Notes under the pieces: generated by a model
What the model was told of the DNA's origin: nothing
Database searches by the model: none
The model's input: the letters and a program-made list of their open reading frames with translations, nothing else
NCBI RefSeq assembly: GCF_024343675.1
Contig: NZ_RJUD01000002.1
Coordinates: forward strand, 62,001 to 126,000
Origin: Lacihabitans sp. CS3-21
GTDB lineage: Bacteria > Bacteroidota > Bacteroidia > Cytophagales > Spirosomataceae
DNA length: 64,000 nucleotides
Reading direction: 5' to 3'
Shown: positions 42,887 to 51,312 of the stretch, piece by piece
How positions within the stretch are numbered: the stretch's first letter is position 1
Layout: every line of letters begins with the position of its first letter
Program-made: the position numbers and the translations under genes

Positions 42887-44086
42887 CTAGGGTATTAAAA
42901 GACTTGAATCTCCAAAGCTCAAGAATCTGTAATTGTTATTGAGTGCTTCTGAGTAAATTTTTTTCCAGTTATTTTCACCAACAAAAGCCGCTACTAACAT
43001 CAATAAGGTAGAGGATGGTTGGTGGAAGTTGGTAATCAATCCTTTACAAATTTTGAATTTGTAACTCGGGAAAATCATGATTTCCGTTTGGCCAATTATT
43101 TCTGTCAAATTGTTCTTTTCAAAACATGAAAGTACGGCTTTTAAAGCATCAACGGTCGAAATTTCTTTCCTTTCTAAGTAAGGAAACAGTTTTTCTATAA
43201 AGAAATTGCTTTTTTCGTTCTCAATTAGTTTTACACCGAACCAATACAAACTCTCAAGTGACCGCATGGAAGTTGTTCCGACAGGCACTACAAAACCATG
43301 GTTTTCTATTAAAGTCTGTACAAATATTTTTGAAAAAACGAGCTGCTCATTGTGCATCGGGTGTTCCAGAGCGTTTTCAGTTTTTACGGGCAAAAATGTA
43401 CCAGCTCCAACATGAAGGGTTAAAAAACTTTTCTTTATACCTTTTTTAGCTATTTTTTCAAAAACAGTATCTGTAAAATGTAATCCTGCAGTAGGTGCGG
43501 CCACCGCTCCTTTATTTTTAGAATATACAGTTTGATAGTTTTCTATGTCTGTTTCTTCTGATTCTCTATTTAGGTAGGGAGGAAGAGGTATTTTGCCAAA
43601 AGCTTCCACCAATTCACTAAAATTATCTGCTGAATTCCAACTTATTTTGACTTCGTTCTCTTCTCGATTGGCAAACGAAGCCTGAATCGAAACCGTATGA
43701 GCATTTATCTCTACTTCAGCATGCAGTATTTCGTCTGTTTTCCACTTTTTTTTGTTGCCAATCACACATTCCCAAACGCTTTCAAATTTAGCTTCCATCG
43801 CTAATGAAATCACATTACTTGGACTTACAGGATTTAACAAAAAAATCTCGATGATAGCACCAGTCTCTCTTTTGAAAAACATTCTGGCCGGTATCACTTT
43901 TGTATTGTTAAGGACTAAATGTGTGTTTTTGGGTAAGGTATCTACAATATCCGTGAAGTGATGATGGGAGATTTTTTCTTTCTCATAAAACAATAGCTTG
44001 GAGTTATCCCGTGGTTCAACAGGATATTTAGCAATACGATCGTCGTTTAATTCGTAAATATAATCTGAGATTTTGACCTGCATCAA
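42887..44086 (-). CDS. queA: S-adenosylmethionine:tRNA ribosyltransferase-isomerase
   Basis: 399 residues, cytoplasmic. It transfers and isomerises the ribosyl part of SAM onto preQ1 at position 34 of certain tRNAs, giving epoxyqueuosine. Signature segments are LVLNNTKVIPARMFFKRETG (about 57), GAVAAPTAGLHFTD (about 193), LTLHVGAGTFLPVKTE (about 221) and LITNFHQPSSTLLMLVAAFVG (about 353). At 399 residues it is longer than many QueA (about 345), the excess being in the linkers. Its start overlaps the stop of the DUF1648-like gene by 4 bp. No other queuosine genes are in the window. Confidence 0.95.
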   Translation of the reverse strand: MMQVKISDYIYELNDDRIAKYPVEPRDNSKLLFYEKEKISHHHFTDIVDTLPKNTHLVLNNTKVIPARMFFKRETGAIIEIFLLNPVSPSNVISLAMEAKFESVWECVIGNKKKWKTDEILHAEVEINAHTVSIQASFANREENEVKISWNSADNFSELVEAFGKIPLPPYLNRESEETDIENYQTVYSKNKGAVAAPTAGLHFTDTVFEKIAKKGIKKSFLTLHVGAGTFLPVKTENALEHPMHNEQLVFSKIFVQTLIENHGFVVPVGTTSMRSLESLYWFGVKLIENEKSNFFIEKLFPYLERKEISTVDALKAVLSCFEKNNLTEIIGQTEIMIFPSYKFKICKGLITNFHQPSSTLLMLVAAFVGENNWKKIYSEALNNNYRFLSFGDSSLLIP

Positions 44087-44583
44087 TCCTCTGGGGTTGG
44101 GTTAGAAAAGAGTAGTCTTAATGGAACGAAGAACAACAGAATCATCAATACAAAAACGCCGAAAATCAGCAACCAGTTATAATTGAAGTCTAACATTTGT
44201 CCTTTTCTCGAATTGATATTATTCAAACCTAAAATCACAAATATCAAATAAGTATTTACGAAAGACAAAAAAGCTGAAAACCAGCCGCTTATGAGTGCTT
44301 TTAAGGCTGTTGGTTCATTGGCCCATGCACTGCTTGAATTTAATCCTTTAAAATCAATTTTAAGCAAAAGTCCTTTCAGTAAATCCATCAAAATATTAAT
44401 TGAAAACACTATACCAACTGTCCAATAAAAAAACTGTTGTTTGTTGATGAATCGATTGGGATAACCTTGGTCGTCGTGGCCAATGGCGATGGAATCTGGC
44501 AAGTTTGTATAACAAAAAAGAATAACTGCGGTGATAATAACTACAGAGGATGTCCTCCAGAACTTAAAAAATATATTTGTCAT
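44083..44583 (-). CDS. DUF1648-like membrane protein
   Basis: 166 residues with four hydrophobic helices (about 12-28, 48-68, 98-122, 136-160). The segment YTNLPDSIAIGHDDQGYPNRFINKQQFFYW is like the conserved PxxIPxHF-type turn of DUF1648 domains, found in SdpI-type immunity and toxin-related membrane proteins and in many uncharacterised ones. A TACCTTTG box at 44664-44657 on the minus strand may be its promoter. It is the first gene of a three-gene run with queA and the lipoprotein. Confidence 0.7.
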   Translation of the reverse strand: MTNIFFKFWRTSSVVIITAVILFCYTNLPDSIAIGHDDQGYPNRFINKQQFFYWTVGIVFSINILMDLLKGLLLKIDFKGLNSSSAWANEPTALKALISGWFSAFLSFVNTYLIFVILGLNNINSRKGQMLDFNYNWLLIFGVFVLMILLFFVPLRLLFSNPTPED

Positions 44584-44703
44584 ATTGAGACTTTCGAATA
44601 AATGTATCTAATTTTATTCTTTTATAATTAAACTTTTGTCTTGTCGAAATGTTTCACAAAGGTAGGGGAGAAGGCCTAGCATATTTATTAAATTTCAGAA
44701 AAA

Positions 44704-45252
44704 ATGTCAAAAATTTATACAAAAACAGGCGATAAAGGAACCACTTCGTTGATAGGTGGCACCAGATTGTCCAAAGACCACATAAAAATCGAAGCTTATG
44801 GAAGTGTAGATGAACTCAACGCTTGGATTGGGGTATTGGCCGATGCCCCCGAAAACAAAGAGCGTAACGCATTTTTGAAAGAAATACAGGACAGACTTTT
44901 CACGATTGGTGCTGAATTGGCTTCGGAACCTGAGCAAAACAAGAAAAAATTGCCTGAACTTTTTGAAAGCGACATAGTGGTTTTGGAAAAAGAAATGGAT
45001 TTCTACAATGAGGTTATTCCGACTTTGAGAGCTTTTGTCCTTCCAGGTGGTCATCCCTTAGTTTCTTTTGCACATGTGGCCCGAACGGTTTGCAGAAGGT
45101 CAGAGCGTCAGGTCATAACTTTGTCCCACAATGAAGATGTCAATCCCTTGATTATTAAATATCTGAATCGATTGTCAGATTATCTTTTTGTGCTTTCGAG
45201 AAAGATAACGCAAGAACAAAATGCACCAGAGATTGCTTGGAAACCCAGGTGA
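44704..45252 (+). CDS. Cob(I)alamin adenosyltransferase, PduO type
   Basis: 182 residues, an ATP:cob(I)alamin adenosyltransferase that makes adenosylcobalamin. The N-terminal MSKIYTKTGDKGTTSLIGGTRLSKD binds ATP, and IEAYGSVDELNAWIGVL, PGGHPLVSFAHVARTVCRRSER and YLNRLSDYLFVLSRK complete the five-helix PduO pattern. The cell must therefore use or salvage B12. It is a single gene, divergent from the QueA group; no cobalamin riboswitch is seen upstream. Confidence 0.94.
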   Translation: MSKIYTKTGDKGTTSLIGGTRLSKDHIKIEAYGSVDELNAWIGVLADAPENKERNAFLKEIQDRLFTIGAELASEPEQNKKKLPELFESDIVVLEKEMDFYNEVIPTLRAFVLPGGHPLVSFAHVARTVCRRSERQVITLSHNEDVNPLIIKYLNRLSDYLFVLSRKITQEQNAPEIAWKPR

Positions 45253-45309
45253 TGATGTAAATGTTGATTTCTGTGTGAAACAGACTTGGTCAGCTTTTGT
45301 CTGCCAAAA

Positions 45310-45945
45310 TCACTCTATCGTTAAGAATCCAAACCTTTTTGGTCTATGAAATGCAGGTGATTCACCTGAAAGTGTAGAACTCCAGCACAAAAAGTTGCAA
45401 GTTTCGGCATCACATGTCCAGTTTGCATCTTCATGACTTTGATTTGAATGAATGCGGTAGAAGTTAATTCTGTATTGTCCTTTTGCATCTATTCCAATTA
45501 ATTTCCATGGAATAGATAACTTTCCGTTCCAAGAATTCAATGATTTTGTAGCCTCGTGTATGATTCCGGCATCTTTATGTTCAATCATTCCCTCCAAGGT
45601 TTGAGTTTCCTCCCCCAATGATGGATTGTTTATAGTGCCCACCCAAAGTGCATTATTGGGATTTATTTCGATTTCTAAATAATGTTTTGAATCTTCTTTA
45701 CCAGGACTTATAAAAACCTCGAAAACTTCTTGATTGTAAAGAGGGTCGTTGTGAACGACCATATTGTTTTGCTCTACGAAATCGTCTTTGAGACAATCGA
45801 ATGTTATGTGCAAGTAATCACTATCAGATTGTATAGAAACGTTGGTTTCAAAATCAACGGCTTTGCCATTGGTAGAATGTTTGAAATGTGGGTCTAATAT
45901 TACGGAAGCTCCGTTGTTTTTTAGGGTTATTTCTTGGTTGGCCAT
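45310..45945 (-). CDS. Carbohydrate-binding module 9-like protein
   Basis: 211 residues from the ATG at 45945 (MANQEITLKNNGASV). A longer frame (to 46074) would run through a TAATTTTG -7 box at 45998-45991, so the shorter start is preferred. The domain fits the CBM9/DOMON-like beta sandwich: YLHITFDCLKDDFVEQ, YNQEVFEVFISPGKEDSKHYLEIEINPNNALWVGTINN, WNGKLSIPWKLIG and ending FHRPKRFGFLTIE. No signal peptide is evident with this start, so the protein is cytoplasmic or exported by another route. Sugar binding is suggested but not shown. Confidence 0.78.
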   Translation of the reverse strand: MANQEITLKNNGASVILDPHFKHSTNGKAVDFETNVSIQSDSDYLHITFDCLKDDFVEQNNMVVHNDPLYNQEVFEVFISPGKEDSKHYLEIEINPNNALWVGTINNPSLGEETQTLEGMIEHKDAGIIHEATKSLNSWNGKLSIPWKLIGIDAKGQYRINFYRIHSNQSHEDANWTCDAETCNFLCWSSTLSGESPAFHRPKRFGFLTIE

Positions 45946-46042
45946 TGTTGTTTTTTCTTTGCTTAAATCAATTTTTAGAAAATTGGTCTGCAAAATTATA
46001 AAAAAAACTAGGGAATGACTAAATGCCATAAAATTCAATTTT

Positions 46043-46195
46043 CTAAAGTATGATTGAAAGGTTTTTGTTGCCAACCTGAAGCTGCAGGATGTTTCCTTTG
46101 CTTATCTGTTGTTTGGTCAATTCAAATTTACCATGATTGTCAATCAATTCTCTCAAGCTTTCCTTATTATTTTTCTCTTTGATACTTATTTTCAT
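46043..46195 (-). CDS. Possible small protein (50 residues)
   Basis: An ATG at 46195 (MKISIKEKNNKESLRELIDNH) opens a 50-codon frame ending GNKNLSIIL. It is basic, with a predicted N-terminal helix and then short strands. It sits downstream of the strong terminator of the PepSY gene and upstream of the CBM9-like gene. No family is recognised; it might be a leader peptide or a chance frame. Confidence 0.35.
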   Translation of the reverse strand: MKISIKEKNNKESLRELIDNHGKFELTKQQISKGNILQLQVGNKNLSIIL

Positions 46196-46220
46196 GAGTG
46201 GCTTTTTTTTTTGATATAAG

Positions 46221-46258
46221 GAAAAATGACTTCTGGAAATCACAATTTCCAGAAGTCA
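46221..46258 (-). terminator. Strong terminator of the PepSY-like lipoprotein gene
   Basis: A perfect 14-bp stem (46227-46240 with 46245-46258) closes a four-base loop. On the minus strand it is followed by five U. It lies 13 bp past the stop codon. Confidence 0.88.
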
Positions 46259-46270
46259 ATGTTTTTAAAC

Positions 46271-46903
46271 TTATTTTCCCTTTCCTTTCCCTTTGCCTTT
46301 TCCACCTTTCTCTTTCATAGTGAGTTCATTTAAGAAAACACCCGCTGCATCAAAACCCAACATTACTTTAGATCCGTCAGCTTTTGTTACCAAAACACCA
46401 TACTTTCCGTCGCTTGATTTTCTTGCACCGCTTACCGTTGAGCCAGCGTAAGTGGTAGAAATATAGGTAGTTATACTCGCTGGTAAAGTAGCGATGTCTA
46501 CTTTCTCACCGCCATGGCCTTTGCCCGAAACCTCTTTAACAAATACGCCTGCAGCATCAAACAATAAACCTTTATGCGTACTGTCTTTCAAAATAATGTG
46601 TACTGCATATTTGCCTGAATCCGACTTAGCTGCACGTTTGATAGAAGATCCAACATAATTGGTTGAAATGTAAGAAGTTACCGCAGAAGGTAATGCACTA
46701 GCTTCTATTTCAGTCATGTTGTGTTTTTTGCCATGGCCATGTTTTCCTCCCAAGCCAGAACTATCGGCAGTGGCCAAAAACATAAAGTCGGCATAAGCAG
46801 AATCGTCGGATGTTTCTGATGGAGACAATCCCAAGTTTTCACAAGATGTAAAACCCACCGCTGCACTAAATAGAGCAAGAATTAATACTTTTAAATTTTT
46901 CAT
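46271..46903 (-). CDS. Lipoprotein with two PepSY-like domains
   Basis: 210 residues from the ATG at 46903. The signal peptide ends in a lipobox (FTSC, Cys21). Two repeats of about 60 residues follow (about 65-130 and 134-197), each with the pattern LP-[AS]-[AS]-[IV]-T-[ST]-YI-[ST]-T-x-Y-x-G-S and later GLLFDAAGVFVKEV or MLGFDAAGVFLNEL; these are putative PepSY-like domains common in Bacteroidota. A His/Lys/Gly linker precedes them and the C-terminus is a Gly-Lys tail (KGGKGKGKGKGK). The function may be protease inhibition or a structural role. It is divergent from the sigma factor gene. Confidence 0.82.
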   Translation of the reverse strand: MKNLKVLILALFSAAVGFTSCENLGLSPSETSDDSAYADFMFLATADSSGLGGKHGHGKKHNMTEIEASALPSAVTSYISTNYVGSSIKRAAKSDSGKYAVHIILKDSTHKGLLFDAAGVFVKEVSGKGHGGEKVDIATLPASITTYISTTYAGSTVSGARKSSDGKYGVLVTKADGSKVMLGFDAAGVFLNELTMKEKGGKGKGKGKGK

Positions 46904-47111
46904 AAGAAATAGATAATAATTTGATTTAAACAATGTAAGAACTTCCTACAAGTAAATTTTTTCCATGGAATACTTGTTTGATTTAAAAAATCCAAAAAGG
47001 TTTATTGGCCTTTCAGAAATACTATACGATTCTCTTTTTTTTTCTGTTGCCTAGGTTCAGAAAAAAATATTTTAATTACCCAAGGCAACGATTTCTCTCA
47101 ACTATTACGTA

Positions 47112-47119
47112 TACTTTTG
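47112..47119 (+). promoter_or_regulatory. -7 box upstream of the ECF sigma gene
   Basis: TACTTTTG is an exact TAnnTTTG match, 40 nt before the start codon. No good -33 box is visible, so the promoter may be weak or activated. Confidence 0.45.
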
Positions 47120-47159
47120 TATTAATAAGAATTCCAGTATAATATAAAAGAAAGCCTTT

Positions 47160-47738
47160 GTGATATTTAAAAGAAACAAATCTTTTGACTTGGTAAAAGT
47201 TTTGGAAGGATGTCGGTCAGACAGCGGTTCTGCCCAAGAGCGTCTTTTCGAACATTACTACGGCTTGGCTAAAAGGATATGTTTGCGATATGCCGGATCG
47301 AGCGATGAAGTCGACGAGATGGTGAACGATGGTTTCTTGAAAGTTTTTGCCAAAATAAAAATGTACGACGCCAATCAGTCTTTTGAGGCTTGGTTTCGAA
47401 CGGTGTTGGTAAGGACTTGCATAGATTATTATCGGCGTAACAGTCCAAAAGTAAGTTTGATAGACATCCAAAATGCTCCACAAATCGAAACTAATGATCA
47501 TTTGGTGGAGCGGATGTCAGCGGAGGATATCTTGGAGTTGGTCCAAAAACTTCCTCCATCTTATCGGATGGTTTTTTCGCTCTACGTGGTTGAAGGGTAC
47601 TCGCACGCTGAAATAGCCGAGATGCTCAACATCAATGAAGGTACGTCAAGGTCAAATCTTGTAAAAGCTAGACACAAAATGCAAGAATGGGTAACGCTAT
47701 ATTTAGATGAAAATATAAATCAAAATAATCATGTCTGA
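47160..47738 (+). CDS. ECF-type RNA polymerase sigma factor
   Basis: 192 residues from a GTG at 47160. Region 2 spans about 25-95 (AQERLFEHYYGLAKRICLRYAG ... FEAWFRTVLVRTCIDYYRR) and region 4 about 125-180 (VQKLPPSYRMVFSLYVVEGYSHAEIAEMLNINEGTSRSNLVKAR), with no region 3, so it is a group 4 (ECF) sigma. In Bacteroidota such factors are often run by a membrane anti-sigma protein encoded next door. Its last codons overlap the next gene by 8 bp, strong evidence for a coupled sigma/regulator pair. Confidence 0.93.
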   Translation: MIFKRNKSFDLVKVLEGCRSDSGSAQERLFEHYYGLAKRICLRYAGSSDEVDEMVNDGFLKVFAKIKMYDANQSFEAWFRTVLVRTCIDYYRRNSPKVSLIDIQNAPQIETNDHLVERMSAEDILELVQKLPPSYRMVFSLYVVEGYSHAEIAEMLNINEGTSRSNLVKARHKMQEWVTLYLDENINQNNHV

Positions 47739-49113
47739 GAATAATTTTGATGATGACATAAGAAAAAAGCTTGAATCTATACGGCCGGAGTATAGTGAGG
47801 CGGCCTGGCAGAAGCTCAAACGCTCCTTGCCCATACCATGGTATATGGGTTTTCTGCGAGATTATGGATCTTGGGTATTTGGAGGCATTGCCACAGTAGC
47901 CTTTTTAGGATCGCAATACAACAATCAAACCATTAGAAAAGAAAACAAATTACTGAATGACAAAATTTCTACTATAACCCATTCGCCAGCAACAAAAATT
48001 GTTAATGACACTATTTATGTTAGGCAGAATGATACTGTTTATACCACTCGCTATGTTACAAGATATGTAAGAGTAGATGATGAATTTGTGGAAGATGAAA
48101 ATTTGAAAACGAAAAATTTATCTGAGATTCAGACTGAAAAAGCAAGTAGAAATCTTAAAGAGGAGACAATTTTCGGTGATAAAACAGTATTGAATTCAAA
48201 ATCTAATGTTGAAAAAGCCAGTAAAAAGGCTAAAAATTTAGATATTGATTTGATTGAAAAATTGACTGACAAAAAGGTCGTTTCAGATAAAGATTTAGCA
48301 GAAACCAACTTGGCTTTTCAGGCTAATCAGCAGGCAGATAAGGTTGTAGCGGAAGTTTCTGACGAAAAACCGAAAGCAGTTAAAGTGGAGGATACCTCAG
48401 CTATAGTTGACGAAGAACTTAAGAAGGAGCAAAAGCAAGTTGAAGAATTAATTATTCCAGAAAATAAGGCTTCGCTACCTTCTGACCAAAAGAAATCTAA
48501 AAAAATAGATTTGAGCAGAATAAATGCCAGATTTGGAATAACAGGCGATTATATGGGTAAGCAATTTAATAGCTTAGGGCCTGCTTTGGAGGTCTTTTTG
48601 GGAGAAAGATTTGCTTTAAATACTGGATTGTTGATTACAGGTAAAAAAGAATTTGAATATAAACTCTCTAGGGATTTTAATATGTTTACAGGTAAGAAAT
48701 TTGAGGACAGATACAAACCTTTTATTCCTCAAAAACCTGATAAAATCCAAGATATAGAAATCGAAACTTCGAGTATAAAGTTACCGATATATTTTAGTTA
48801 TTATGTTCCGGTAAGATACAATTGGGCCTTTGTGCTCAGCACGGGTACTAAACTAGATCTTTCAGTAATGGAAACTGTTAAGTTTAATGGTCAAAACTTT
48901 GATGGTTCATTAGATTATAATAAGTTCGAAAATCAATATAAGCCGAAGATTTTCAGTAACTTATATTATGGAATGGGTGCCCAATATCAATACAAACGTT
49001 TCTTTGGTCAGGTTACTCCATACTTTGAGTTTCCATTTAGACAAGCTTCTTATCTGGTACCACCAAAGAGGTTTGGGGTAAGTGCTTCATTGAAGTTTTC
49101 ATTGAAAAAATAA
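47731..49113 (+). CDS. Anti-sigma-like membrane protein with C-terminal outer-membrane beta-barrel
   Basis: 460 residues. Residues 1-40 are a cytoplasmic, anti-sigma-like helix pair (FDDDIRKKLESIRPEYSEAAWQKLKRSLP). A single transmembrane helix is predicted at about 45-62 (DYGSWVFGGIATVAFLG). About 65-255 is a Lys/Glu-rich, partly coiled or disordered linker with a repeated VND-TIYVRQNDTVYTTRYVTRYV segment near 91-112. About 260-460 is a beta-barrel of the PorT/OMP_b-brl type (RFGITGDYMGKQFNSLGPALEVFLG ... PKRFGVSASLKFSLKK). Having both an inner-membrane helix and an outer-membrane barrel suggests a protein that spans the envelope and reports on outer-membrane state to the sigma factor it overlaps. 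This role is inference. Confidence 0.8.
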   Translation: MSENNFDDDIRKKLESIRPEYSEAAWQKLKRSLPIPWYMGFLRDYGSWVFGGIATVAFLGSQYNNQTIRKENKLLNDKISTITHSPATKIVNDTIYVRQNDTVYTTRYVTRYVRVDDEFVEDENLKTKNLSEIQTEKASRNLKEETIFGDKTVLNSKSNVEKASKKAKNLDIDLIEKLTDKKVVSDKDLAETNLAFQANQQADKVVAEVSDEKPKAVKVEDTSAIVDEELKKEQKQVEELIIPENKASLPSDQKKSKKIDLSRINARFGITGDYMGKQFNSLGPALEVFLGERFALNTGLLITGKKEFEYKLSRDFNMFTGKKFEDRYKPFIPQKPDKIQDIEIETSSIKLPIYFSYYVPVRYNWAFVLSTGTKLDLSVMETVKFNGQNFDGSLDYNKFENQYKPKIFSNLYYGMGAQYQYKRFFGQVTPYFEFPFRQASYLVPPKRFGVSASLKFSLKK

Positions 49114-49129
49114 AAAATATTCCAACCAA

Positions 49130-49167
49130 AAATCCTGCTTTTTGAATGTAGAAAGCAGGATTTTTTT
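49130..49167 (+). terminator. Terminator of the sigma/barrel operon
   Basis: A perfect 12-bp stem (49130-49141 with 49152-49163) is followed by T to 49167. It lies 16 bp past the barrel-protein stop codon. Confidence 0.9.
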
Positions 49168-49199
49168 ATTCTAAACTCAAATAACGGCTTAAAATTTAG

Positions 49200-49207
49200 T
49201 AGATTTG
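49200..49207 (+). promoter_or_regulatory. -7 box upstream of the second barrel gene and tyrS
   Basis: TAGATTTG is an exact TAnnTTTG match, 48 nt before the start of the 49256 gene. No clear -33 box is seen. Confidence 0.4.
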
Positions 49208-49255
49208 CAGACTTTTTGGCGTTGCTGAAACGTTTCAAACATAAACAAAACAAAA

Positions 49256-49894
49256 ATGCACTCCATTCGTATAATTATTCTTTCTTTTTTGTGTCTTCCG
49301 GTTTTAGGTCAGATCAAACCCAGGTTGTTCGAGTTTGGACCCAAAGCAGGTATATTGGTGAATAGCATTGCAACATTGGACACTGTGACTTTTAAGAAAA
49401 AACTTTCAGTAGGTTATCAGGGAGGTATTTTTACAAGATTTAATTTTGGGCCATTAAGTTTACAGCCTGAACTGGTTTATCAGCTAAAAGGAGCAAGTAC
49501 TACCTCACCTGCTCAAGCCAAATACTCCTACAAATACATTTCTACACCTATTATCGTCGGTTTTACGCCAATTAAGGGTATCTACTTTGAGGCAGGTTAT
49601 GAGCCAAGTTGGGCTTTGAACCAAGGCTACAAAAAAGACGGCCTTACGATTTATGGGCCTGATGTTGCTACCGATAAAAGCTTAATCGTTGGCACAAGAA
49701 TCAACATGTTGGATATGTTTTCATTGTTTAGCTTAAATATTCGCTACACCCATGGTCTTCAAAACGTGAGTACTTCCAAGTATTTACTCACTCCACTTGA
49801 CTTTAGAAATAGAAGCGTTCAGGTATCTGCAACTTACACGTTTTCAGAATATTACCTCTGGAAAAGGAAATACGGCGTAAAGAAAAAGAATTAA
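49256..49894 (+). CDS. Outer-membrane beta-barrel protein (PorT-like)
   Basis: 212 residues with a signal peptide (cleavage after PVLGQ, about residue 19). The rest is a beta-barrel of about eight strands (FEFGPKAGILVNSI, VGYQGGIFTRFNFGPLSLQPELVYQLKGAS, YKYISTPIIVGFTPIKGIYFEAGYEPSWAL, LNIRYTHGLQNV) of the PF13568-like family. The last strand is followed by a basic tail (WKRKYGVKKKN), unlike the aromatic end expected of a classical barrel. tyrS begins 6 bp downstream, so the two are probably co-transcribed, although no functional link is apparent. Confidence 0.82.
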   Translation: MHSIRIIILSFLCLPVLGQIKPRLFEFGPKAGILVNSIATLDTVTFKKKLSVGYQGGIFTRFNFGPLSLQPELVYQLKGASTTSPAQAKYSYKYISTPIIVGFTPIKGIYFEAGYEPSWALNQGYKKDGLTIYGPDVATDKSLIVGTRINMLDMFSLFSLNIRYTHGLQNVSTSKYLLTPLDFRNRSVQVSATYTFSEYYLWKRKYGVKKKN

Positions 49895-49900
49895 TAAGAA

Positions 49901-51214
49901 ATGAGTTTTATAGAAGAATTACAGTGGCGGGGCATGCTTCATCAGATGATGCCTGGCACAGCTGAGCAATTAGACAAAGAAATGACCTCGGCCTATATTG
50001 GATTTGATCCAACTGCCAAATCTTTGCATATCGGTAACCTAGCCACTATCATGCTTTTGGTGCATTTGCAAAGAGCTGGCCATAAGCCTTATGCATTGGT
50101 AGGTGGAGCCACAGGTATGGTAGGTGATCCATCTGGAAAGTCTGCTGAAAGACAATTTTTAGATGAAAACATCCTAAGAGAAAACCAAGAAGGTATTCGC
50201 AAGCAATTAGAAAAATTCTTAGATTTTAATACTGGTGCCAACAGTGCCGAAATGGTCAACAACTATGATTGGTTTAAAGACTTTGGCTTTTTGCAGTTTT
50301 TGAGAGAGGTAGGTAAGTATTTGACAGTCAACTATATGTCGAGTAAAGATTCTGTAAAAAACAGAATTACCACAGGTATTTCTTACACCGAATTTACCTA
50401 TCAATTGCTACAAGGTTATGATTTCTACCATTTATATAAGCACAAAGGCGTAAAAATACAAATGGGTGGCTCTGACCAATGGGGGAATATCACCACAGGA
50501 ACGGAGTTGATTCGCAGAAAAGAAAACAATGACGGCTCCGATGCAGAAGGTGATGTAGAATATTCAGCGTATGCACTTACTACGCCTTTAGTGACCAAGG
50601 CCGATGGTACGAAATTCGGTAAATCAGAAGGTGGAAATGTTTGGTTGGATCCAAACATGACCAGCCCTTATGAGTTTTACCAGTTTTGGATAAATCAAGC
50701 CGATGAAGATTGTAAAAGACTCATCAGGGTATTTACGCTTTTGAGCAAAGAAGAAATAGAAAAGCTCGAAGCCCAACATGCCGAAGCTCCGCATTTGAGA
50801 TTGGTTCAAAAGGCTATAGCAGAAGACGTTACTACGCGTGTTCATGGCAAAGAACAATATGAATTGGCCGTAAAAGCTTCCGAAGTATTGTATGGTAAGG
50901 CAACTTTAGAAACACTTCAAAGTCTAGACGAAAATACTTTCAAAAAGATATTCGATGGGGTACCACAAACAACCATCTCCAAGGTTGATTTTGATGCATG
51001 TCCCTCATTGTTGGATTTGATTTCGGTAACCACCAAAGGAGAAATATATCCCTCAAAAGGCGAAGCTAAGCGAGCCTTACAAGGAAATGCAGTGAGTATA
51101 AACAAAGTAAAAACTCAGGACGAAAAATTGGCTGTTTCAGAAATTAGTCTGCTTTCAGGCAAATATATTTTGATAGGAAAAGGAAAGAAGAATCATATTG
51201 TGGAGGTGGGGTGA
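49901..51214 (+). CDS. tyrS: Tyrosyl-tRNA synthetase
   Basis: 437 residues. It attaches tyrosine to tRNA-Tyr. The class I signatures are HIGN at 43-46 (HIGH motif) and KFGKS at 238-242 (KMSKS motif). YIGFDPTAKSLHIGN, GATGMVGDPSGKSAER and IQMGGSDQWGNITTG bind tyrosine and ATP. The C-terminal S4-like RNA-binding domain runs from about 375 to the end (KGEIYPSKGEAKRALQGNAVSINKV). The length is usual for the bacterial type. It starts 6 bp after the barrel-protein gene. Confidence 0.97.
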   Translation: MSFIEELQWRGMLHQMMPGTAEQLDKEMTSAYIGFDPTAKSLHIGNLATIMLLVHLQRAGHKPYALVGGATGMVGDPSGKSAERQFLDENILRENQEGIRKQLEKFLDFNTGANSAEMVNNYDWFKDFGFLQFLREVGKYLTVNYMSSKDSVKNRITTGISYTEFTYQLLQGYDFYHLYKHKGVKIQMGGSDQWGNITTGTELIRRKENNDGSDAEGDVEYSAYALTTPLVTKADGTKFGKSEGGNVWLDPNMTSPYEFYQFWINQADEDCKRLIRVFTLLSKEEIEKLEAQHAEAPHLRLVQKAIAEDVTTRVHGKEQYELAVKASEVLYGKATLETLQSLDENTFKKIFDGVPQTTISKVDFDACPSLLDLISVTTKGEIYPSKGEAKRALQGNAVSINKVKTQDEKLAVSEISLLSGKYILIGKGKKNHIVEVG

Positions 51215-51241
51215 AATACCTCTGAACATCTTTTATTAATG

Positions 51242-51272
51242 AAGCCATTCAGTTTTGAGTGGCTTTTTTTTT
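51242..51272 (+). terminator. Terminator of tyrS
   Basis: A 9-bp stem (51242-51250 with 51257-51265, one G-T pair) around a 6-nt loop is followed by T to 51272. It lies 27 bp past the tyrS stop codon. Confidence 0.85.
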
Positions 51273-51282
51273 GACAAACTTG

Positions 51283-51312
51283 AGAATTTGCGATTTGCAA
51301 ATCGCAAATTCT
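51283..51312. repeat. Perfect 30-bp palindrome
   Basis: Every base from 51283 to 51312 matches its reverse complement, centred on TGCA at 51296-51299. It ends 1 bp before the stop codon of the minus-strand ATPase gene. No U-run follows on either side, so it is not a classical terminator. It could form a hairpin that protects the ATPase mRNA, or be a protein-binding site. Confidence 0.75.

Noticed and set aside
44641-44703. Cobalamin riboswitch before the adenosyltransferase
   Set aside because: Only about 120 bp separate the divergent start codons and no B12-box-like sequence is seen.
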